This document shows positions 59,470-64,000 of a DNA stretch of 64,000 nucleotides, one piece after another (the stretch's first letter is position 1; every line of letters starts with the position of its first letter). The DNA is taken from contig CACXQL010000003.1 in the NCBI GenBank assembly GCA_902769805.1, positions 42,888 through 106,887 of the forward strand, given 5' to 3'. Below the pieces are notes generated by a model. The model was not told the DNA's origin. It saw only the letters and a list, made by a program, of their open reading frames with translations, and made no database searches. The position numbers were made by a program, and so were the translations under genes. The DNA comes from an uncultured Prevotellaceae bacterium. GTDB lineage: Bacteria; Bacteroidota; Bacteroidia; Bacteroidales; Bacteroidaceae.

Positions 59470-59579
59470 GCCGCCTATCCTATAGTTTGCCGCCGCCTAT
59501 CGATGCGATAGGTGCCGCCTATCGACCCGTTAGCTCGGGGCTATCGATTCGTTTGCCCTAGGGTATCTATAAGATACCA
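59470..59579. repeat. 22-bp-period tandem array of a second sequence type (five units)
   Basis: GCCGCCTATC recurs at 59470, 59492 and 59514. The weaker units at 59536 and 59558 keep CTATC or TATC in phase, so the period is exactly 22 bp. Unit 2 contains CCTATCG/CGATAGG and unit 5 contains GGTATC/GATACC hairpins. It lies between the nqr terminator and the ior promoter. Sequence unrelated to the arrays at 3.7 and 29.0 kb, but the period is the same. Confidence 0.75.
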
Positions 59580-59580
59580 C

Positions 59581-59616
59581 AAAAGGCGGCACCTGAGTAT
59601 ACCCAGATGCCGCCTT
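59581..59616 (-). terminator. nqr operon terminator
   Basis: AAGGCGGCA/TGCCGCCTT, 9-bp stem followed on the reverse strand by TTGTGG, 20 bp past the nqrF stop. Confidence 0.75.
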
Positions 59617-59635
59617 GTTATGTAGAAAGAATCGG

Positions 59636-60901
59636 TTATCCTCCGAAGTTGTCGTACATGATCGACTCGGGATCGACACCGAGGGAGTCGAGCATGGAGA
59701 CAACAGCAGCAGACATTGGACCAGGACCACACATGTAGTACTCTACGTCCTCGGGAGCCTCGTGGTCTTTCAGGTAAGTATTGAGCATAACCTGATGGAC
59801 GAAGCCCGGGGTGTACTTCACGCCTGCAGCATCAGCAGCAGGATCTGGACGGTCGAGGGCGAGGTGGAAGTGGAAATTAGGATACTCCTTCTCCAAGCCT
59901 AGGAAGTCATCGAGATAGAACACCTCGTTGAGGGCACGGGCACCATAGAAATAGTGCATCTCACGATCGGTAGTGTGCAGTGTCTTCGTCATGTGCATAA
60001 TCTGAGCACGCAACGGAGCCATACCGGCACCACCACCTACCCATATCATCTCCTTCTTCGAGTCGAAGTGTGGATGGAAATCACCGAACGGTCCAGACAT
60101 GATGACCTTGTCGCCGGGCTTCAAAGAGAAGATATACGACGAGGCGATACCCGGATTGACATCCATGAAGCCTGAGCGGTCGGGCTTGAACGGAGGTGTG
60201 GCGATACGAACCGTCAGCATGAAGACATCACCCTCGGCAGGATAGTTTGCCATGGAGTAGGCACGGATGGTAGGCTCGGGGTTCTTACACTTGAGGTCGA
60301 ACATCTTGAACTTCTCCCATGAGGGCACATACTCCGGTGTGATCAAGTCACGGTCGTAGTCGTTGTAGTCGATGCAGTCGAAAGCGGGAATCTTGATCTG
60401 AGCGTAAGAGCCCGGCAGGAAGTCCATGTGCTCACCGGCAGGCAGCTGCACCTTGAACTCCTTGATGAACGTGGCAACGTTCTTGTTGGAGATAACGGTA
60501 CACTCGTATTCCTTGACACCGAGAATGCTCTCGTCGACATGGATTTTCAAATCACCCTTGACCTTACATTGACAACCCAAACGCCAGCCATTCTTGATCT
60601 CCTTACGGGTGAAATGTGGTTTCTCAGAGTCGAGAATCTCACCCCCACCCTCAAGGACCTGGACCTTACACTGTCCGCAGGAAGCCTTACCACCACAGGC
60701 AGAAGGCAGGAACACACCATTCTCGTTGAGGGTCGACATCAGACTGTTACCCTGTGCCACAGAAATGGTACGGTCGCCATTAATCTCAATATTCACGTTA
60801 CCTGAGGGGGAGAGATATTTCTTCGCTACCAACAGGATAACGACCAACAGGAGTATGACAATGAGGAAAACTCCTATACTATATGCTATAAACTGTCCCA
60901 T
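59636..60901 (-). CDS. nqrF: Na+-NQR subunit F
   Basis: 421 residues. One N-terminal membrane helix, a 2Fe-2S domain with CGGKASCGQC and a later CQC, then a ferredoxin reductase module with RAYSMANYP (FAD) and VGGGAGMAPLRAQI plus YMCGPGPM (NADH). It takes electrons from NADH into the sodium-pumping complex at the inner membrane. Last gene of the operon, 6 bp after nqrE. Confidence 0.97.
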   Translation of the reverse strand: MGQFIAYSIGVFLIVILLLVVILLVAKKYLSPSGNVNIEINGDRTISVAQGNSLMSTLNENGVFLPSACGGKASCGQCKVQVLEGGGEILDSEKPHFTRKEIKNGWRLGCQCKVKGDLKIHVDESILGVKEYECTVISNKNVATFIKEFKVQLPAGEHMDFLPGSYAQIKIPAFDCIDYNDYDRDLITPEYVPSWEKFKMFDLKCKNPEPTIRAYSMANYPAEGDVFMLTVRIATPPFKPDRSGFMDVNPGIASSYIFSLKPGDKVIMSGPFGDFHPHFDSKKEMIWVGGGAGMAPLRAQIMHMTKTLHTTDREMHYFYGARALNEVFYLDDFLGLEKEYPNFHFHLALDRPDPAADAAGVKYTPGFVHQVMLNTYLKDHEAPEDVEYYMCGPGPMSAAVVSMLDSLGVDPESIMYDNFGG

Positions 60902-60907
60902 AACGCT

Positions 60908-61534
60908 TTAGATATTTAGTCCGCTGAAACACATCATAGCCATCGCCATGAGTCCTACGGTGATAAACACAATGCCAAGACCCTGCAGGGGTTTGGGCAC
61001 ATCAGAATACTGCATCTTCTCACGGATGGCACCAAGAGCAACAATTGCCAAGGTCCAGCCTATACCGGAACCAAAGCCATAGACAACGGCATCCCAGATA
61101 CTGGTAATAGCCTGAGAGTTGTCCGGCTCCATGAGGATGCGCTGCTGCATGAACAACGAAGCACCCATAATGGCACAGTTAACGGCTATCAACGGCAAGA
61201 AGATACCCAGTGCGGCATAGAGCGACGGAGAATACTTCTCTACGGTCATCTCCACGAGTTGCACCATACCAGCGATGACGGCAATGAAAAGGATGAACGA
61301 CAGATAGCTGAGGTCAACACCCTCCACCAAACAGTCAGGACCAAGTACCTTGGTTTGCAGCAGATAGTTAACGGGAACGGTCACGGTGAGCACGAAAGTC
61401 ACGGCGAGACCCAGTCCCATAGATGTCTTCACTGTCTTCGATACGGCAAGATAAGAACACATGCCGAGGAAGAAAGCGAAAATCATATTGTCCACAAAGA
61501 TGGACCTGAATAATAGACTTATTGCGTGTTCCAT
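60908..61534 (-). CDS. nqrE: Na+-NQR subunit E
   Basis: 208 residues with six membrane helices, starting [20 protein letters not shown], with [13 protein letters not shown] and [12 protein letters not shown]. The membrane cysteines shared with NqrD bind an iron centre. Homologous to NqrD in an inverted topology. Confidence 0.96.
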   Translation of the reverse strand: MEHAISLLFRSIFVDNMIFAFFLGMCSYLAVSKTVKTSMGLGLAVTFVLTVTVPVNYLLQTKVLGPDCLVEGVDLSYLSFILFIAVIAGMVQLVEMTVEKYSPSLYAALGIFLPLIAVNCAIMGASLFMQQRILMEPDNSQAITSIWDAVVYGFGSGIGWTLAIVALGAIREKMQYSDVPKPLQGLGIVFITVGLMAMAMMCFSGLNI

Positions 61535-61537
61535 ATC

Positions 61538-62161
61538 TTATTTCTCTTTATAAAAGTAAGCACGATGAATCCAAATCACACAACCTACGAGGATCAATGC
61601 CATAGCAGGCATCGTCATCATACCATTGTTGACATAGCCGAAGTCGTAGCAGGCATCGGGAATAATCTGGAATCCCAGCAAGGAGCCACGACCGAAGAAC
61701 TCACGGAAGGCGCCGACAATCACAAGAATCATTGCGTATCCAAGACCGTTTCCTACTCCATCGAGGAAAGAAGGCCAGGGCTTGTTCATCATCGCGAAAG
61801 CCTCCAACCGTCCCATCAGGATACAGTTGGTGATAATCAGACCGACATACACGCTCAGCTGAACACTCACGTCATAGGCGAAAGCCTTCAGGATCTGAGA
61901 GACAATAGTCACAAGAGCAGCGACAACCACCAATTGCACCACAATACGGATACGATTAGGAATGGTGTTGCGGATAATGGAGATAATCACATTCGAGAAA
62001 GCGGTGATTACCGTTACGGCAAGACCCATCACGATGGCAGGCTTCAGCTGCGACGTAACGGCGAGCGCCGAACAGATACCCAATACCTGTCCAAGGATGG
62101 GGTGGTCGAGGTTCAACGGGTTAGTGAAAACCTCTTTATTTTGTTTACTGAATAATGCCAT
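61538..62161 (-). CDS. nqrD: Na+-NQR subunit D
   Basis: 207 residues with six membrane helices: NPLNLDHPILGQVLGICSAL, then TNCILMGRLEAFAM, the paired cysteine segments. Three bases from nqrC and from nqrE. Confidence 0.96.
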   Translation of the reverse strand: MALFSKQNKEVFTNPLNLDHPILGQVLGICSALAVTSQLKPAIVMGLAVTVITAFSNVIISIIRNTIPNRIRIVVQLVVVAALVTIVSQILKAFAYDVSVQLSVYVGLIITNCILMGRLEAFAMMNKPWPSFLDGVGNGLGYAMILVIVGAFREFFGRGSLLGFQIIPDACYDFGYVNNGMMTMPAMALILVGCVIWIHRAYFYKEK

Positions 62162-62164
62162 AGC

Positions 62165-62782
62165 TTACTTCTTTAAAATGTCCAAATACTTTTTCAAGCC
62201 TTCACGAAGCATGTCGCTGACACCATTGGAGGTAAGGGTGGCACCCGTGACACAATCAACCTCGTACTCGGGGGTCTCCACTTTCTTCACAACGGCAATC
62301 TTCGCTTCACCGTTCTCATCGGCAATCTTCTTACCTTGGAACTTCTCCTGCCATGCCTGTGAGTCCTTTATCTCAGCACCCAGACCAGCCGTCTCGCTCT
62401 CATGGTTGAAGTATGCGCCATAGATGGTGTTCAGGTCTTCATTGACAGAGACGAAGGCGGAGATACCTCCCCATAGTCCCATGCCCTTCAACGGGAACAC
62501 ATATTTCTTCTCTCCTTTGATGTCGCAGACATAATAGGAAAGGTCACCCGCTTTCTCCTCACTCTTCACAATCTCCTTATACTTAGCCTCTGCCTCAGCA
62601 CCGTCCAAGCCACGGATATTCAATGAATAGAGAATCTGTTTCTTCACATCAAGTGCCACATTGGCATCTTGCATAGGCTTTAATGCCTGGAAGACAAACG
62701 CCAACAGGAAAGCCACGATGACAACGAGTATCGTACTATATATAATAATGTACGCGTTACTGTTTGTATTCATTTTACTCAT
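62165..62782 (-). CDS. nqrC: Na+-NQR subunit C
   Basis: 205 residues. One N-terminal membrane helix and a periplasmic domain that carries covalent FMN on the threonine of VTGATLTS near residue 185. GLWGGISAFVSVNEDLNTIY and HESETAGLGAEI are family motifs. It overlaps nqrB by 4 bp (ATGA). Confidence 0.96.
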   Translation of the reverse strand: MSKMNTNSNAYIIIYSTILVVIVAFLLAFVFQALKPMQDANVALDVKKQILYSLNIRGLDGAEAEAKYKEIVKSEEKAGDLSYYVCDIKGEKKYVFPLKGMGLWGGISAFVSVNEDLNTIYGAYFNHESETAGLGAEIKDSQAWQEKFQGKKIADENGEAKIAVVKKVETPEYEVDCVTGATLTSNGVSDMLREGLKKYLDILKK

Positions 62783-63939
62783 TTCGTACCTCCTCTCTTT
62801 AAACGTTTCGAGATATTACGCTCTACTACGAAGTGATCAATCAGCGGAGCAATCATATTGCCAAAGAAGATGGCAAGCATCATACCCTCTGGATAGCCGG
62901 CGTTCTTCACACGAATGATAACAGCCATGGCACCGATGATGAAACCATAGAAATACTTACCACACTCTGTACGGCATGAGGTCACAGGGTCGGTAGCCAT
63001 GAACACGGCACCGAAAGCGAAACCACCCAGAATGAAATGATGCCACCAAGGCATGGTCGTAGCACCTGTTGACTCGAAGAGAAGTCCCATAGCAGCACCT
63101 CCTACGAAAACACTCAGCATGGTACGCCATGAAGCAATACCCATCCACAACAGGATAACAGCACCGATGGCGATGGCAATAACGGAAGTCTCACCGATAG
63201 AGCCTGGGATAAAACCACAAATCATATCACAGATAGAAGCATTGGGATTGATACCCTGTGCCAATTGTCCAAGCGGTGTTGCTGCCGTAAAGGTGTCAGG
63301 CAACGTATTTCCCAATCCGAAAATACTGTCTTGAGCCACCCAAATGGTATCACCTGTCATCTTCGACGGATAGGCGAAGAACAGGAACATACGGGCTGCG
63401 ATAGCCGGATTGAACAGGTTCATACCCGTACCACCGAATATCTCCTTACAGAAGATGACACTGAAAGCACAGGCGAGAGCCAGCATCCATAATGGACAAC
63501 CAATAGGTACTATCAACGGAATGAGAATACCTGATACGAGATAACCTTCCTGAATCTCCTCACCTTTCCACTGTGCCCAGGCAAATTCAATACCCAGACC
63601 GACAATATAGGAAACGAGAATCTTTGGCAGTACGGCAAGGAAACCAAAGAAGAACACCTCAAAGAAAGAGGCACTTGCCAATGTTCCTGCAGCAAGATAG
63701 TTCTGATAACCAATATTATACATACCAAACAGCATGGCAGGCATCAGAGCAATCACTACCATACTCATAATACGCTTTGAGTCTATTGCGTCATGGATAT
63801 TCACGCCCGTCTTTGCCGTCGTATTCGGAACATAGAGGAACGTTTCAAAACCATCGAAGATAGAACGGAAAGCATGTAACTTACCTTCGGGTTCGAAGTT
63901 GGGCTTGATCTTATTGAGATAGTTTCTTAATGCGCTCAT
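62779..63939 (-). CDS. nqrB: Na+-NQR subunit B
   Basis: 386 residues with about ten membrane helices. The main sodium-translocating and quinone-reducing subunit. KIKPNFEPEGKLHAFRSIFD at the N-terminus and the DTFTAATPLGQ segment, where the family binds FMN to a threonine, are visible, as is GGTGMNLFNPAIAARMFLFF. Four bases from nqrA. Confidence 0.96.
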   Translation of the reverse strand: MSALRNYLNKIKPNFEPEGKLHAFRSIFDGFETFLYVPNTTAKTGVNIHDAIDSKRIMSMVVIALMPAMLFGMYNIGYQNYLAAGTLASASFFEVFFFGFLAVLPKILVSYIVGLGIEFAWAQWKGEEIQEGYLVSGILIPLIVPIGCPLWMLALACAFSVIFCKEIFGGTGMNLFNPAIAARMFLFFAYPSKMTGDTIWVAQDSIFGLGNTLPDTFTAATPLGQLAQGINPNASICDMICGFIPGSIGETSVIAIAIGAVILLWMGIASWRTMLSVFVGGAAMGLLFESTGATTMPWWHHFILGGFAFGAVFMATDPVTSCRTECGKYFYGFIIGAMAVIIRVKNAGYPEGMMLAIFFGNMIAPLIDHFVVERNISKRLKRGGTK

Positions 63940-63943
63940 AGTC

Positions 63944-64000
63944 TTATGCGTTTTCTTTACGTAATATATTCAAGCCTTCACGGACAATGCGCTGCAATTC
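63944..64000 (-). CDS. nqrA: Na+-NQR subunit A, C-terminal end only
   Basis: Only 18 codons and the stop are visible (ELQRIVREGLNILRKENA). They match the NqrA C-terminus, and the position upstream of nqrB is that of nqrA. The rest, and the operon promoter, lie beyond the right edge. Confidence 0.8.
   Translation of the reverse strand, partial: ELQRIVREGLNILRKENA

Overview
The window is chromosomal DNA from a Bacteroidales bacterium, most likely Prevotella in the broad sense (Segatella/Prevotella). Four things point there. Promoters are of the Bacteroidetes type (TAnnTTTG at -7 and TTG/TTTG about 19-22 bp upstream), and I found these motifs in front of some thirty genes. Several families are largely Bacteroidetes-specific (DUF4293, DUF4468, the 790-residue putative porin, a GT3-type glycogen synthase). 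Na+-NQR and an indolepyruvate oxidoreductase are present. Three secreted proteins end in a short type IX-secretion-like tail. Species cannot be fixed from the sequence alone. No rRNA operon or CRISPR array is present.

Layout. 1-3.9 kb: carboxynorspermidine decarboxylase (cut by the edge), a ThiE/TenI-like protein, prs and a TlpA-like lipoprotein, closed by a seven-unit 22-bp repeat array. 3.9-8.8 kb: a YgjP-type metallopeptidase and a glycogen operon (synthase then phosphorylase). 9-14.2 kb: a divergent NAD+ DNA ligase, a 3'-degraded ComEC-like protein, trpS and a small zincin-like protein. 14.4-18.1 kb: an HTH membrane protein and nfeD-SPFH, facing bamD-rpoZ-DUF4293. 18.3-28.9 kb: uvrB, a DUF4468-small membrane protein-porin chain, an HD protein and menA on nested opposing promoters, an RluA-family pseudouridine synthase and a CotH/lamin-tail secreted protein, followed by a second copy of the 22-bp array.

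29.2-34.9 kb is an integrated island of about 5.7 kb in the 3' end of a tRNA-Ser(CGA) gene. An 18-bp copy of the tRNA 3' end lies at the far side, next to what looks like the tRNA's original terminator. The island carries a RHH/YafQ-like toxin-antitoxin pair, a HAD protein with an apparently leaderless message, four unrecognised exported proteins behind a structured leader, and an integrase arm-domain protein without a catalytic domain.

35.1-47.3 kb: YigZ, DUF1015, a GH5 glycanase, a frameshifted lipoprotein, two secreted proteins behind a second structured leader, serC-serA, a DbpA-like helicase, an OmpH-like lipoprotein and pepD. 47.3-55.8 kb: uxaC, a cyclophilin, a GH51 arabinofuranosidase with a type I asparaginase, a DegP protease that may be lipid-anchored, and the primary sigma factor. 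55.8-64 kb: iorA-iorB-aminotransferase and the nqrABCDEF operon (nqrA cut by the edge), separated by a third 22-bp-period array of different sequence.

Together these genes describe a fermentative, polysaccharide-degrading anaerobe. GH5, GH51 and UxaC process plant cell wall sugars. Glycogen is stored and mobilised. Na+-NQR with menaquinone (MenA) builds a sodium gradient. Aromatic 2-oxo acids are handled through ferredoxin. The most unusual signals are the 22-bp-period arrays, the two related roughly 120-nt hairpin leaders and the compact tRNA-Ser island.
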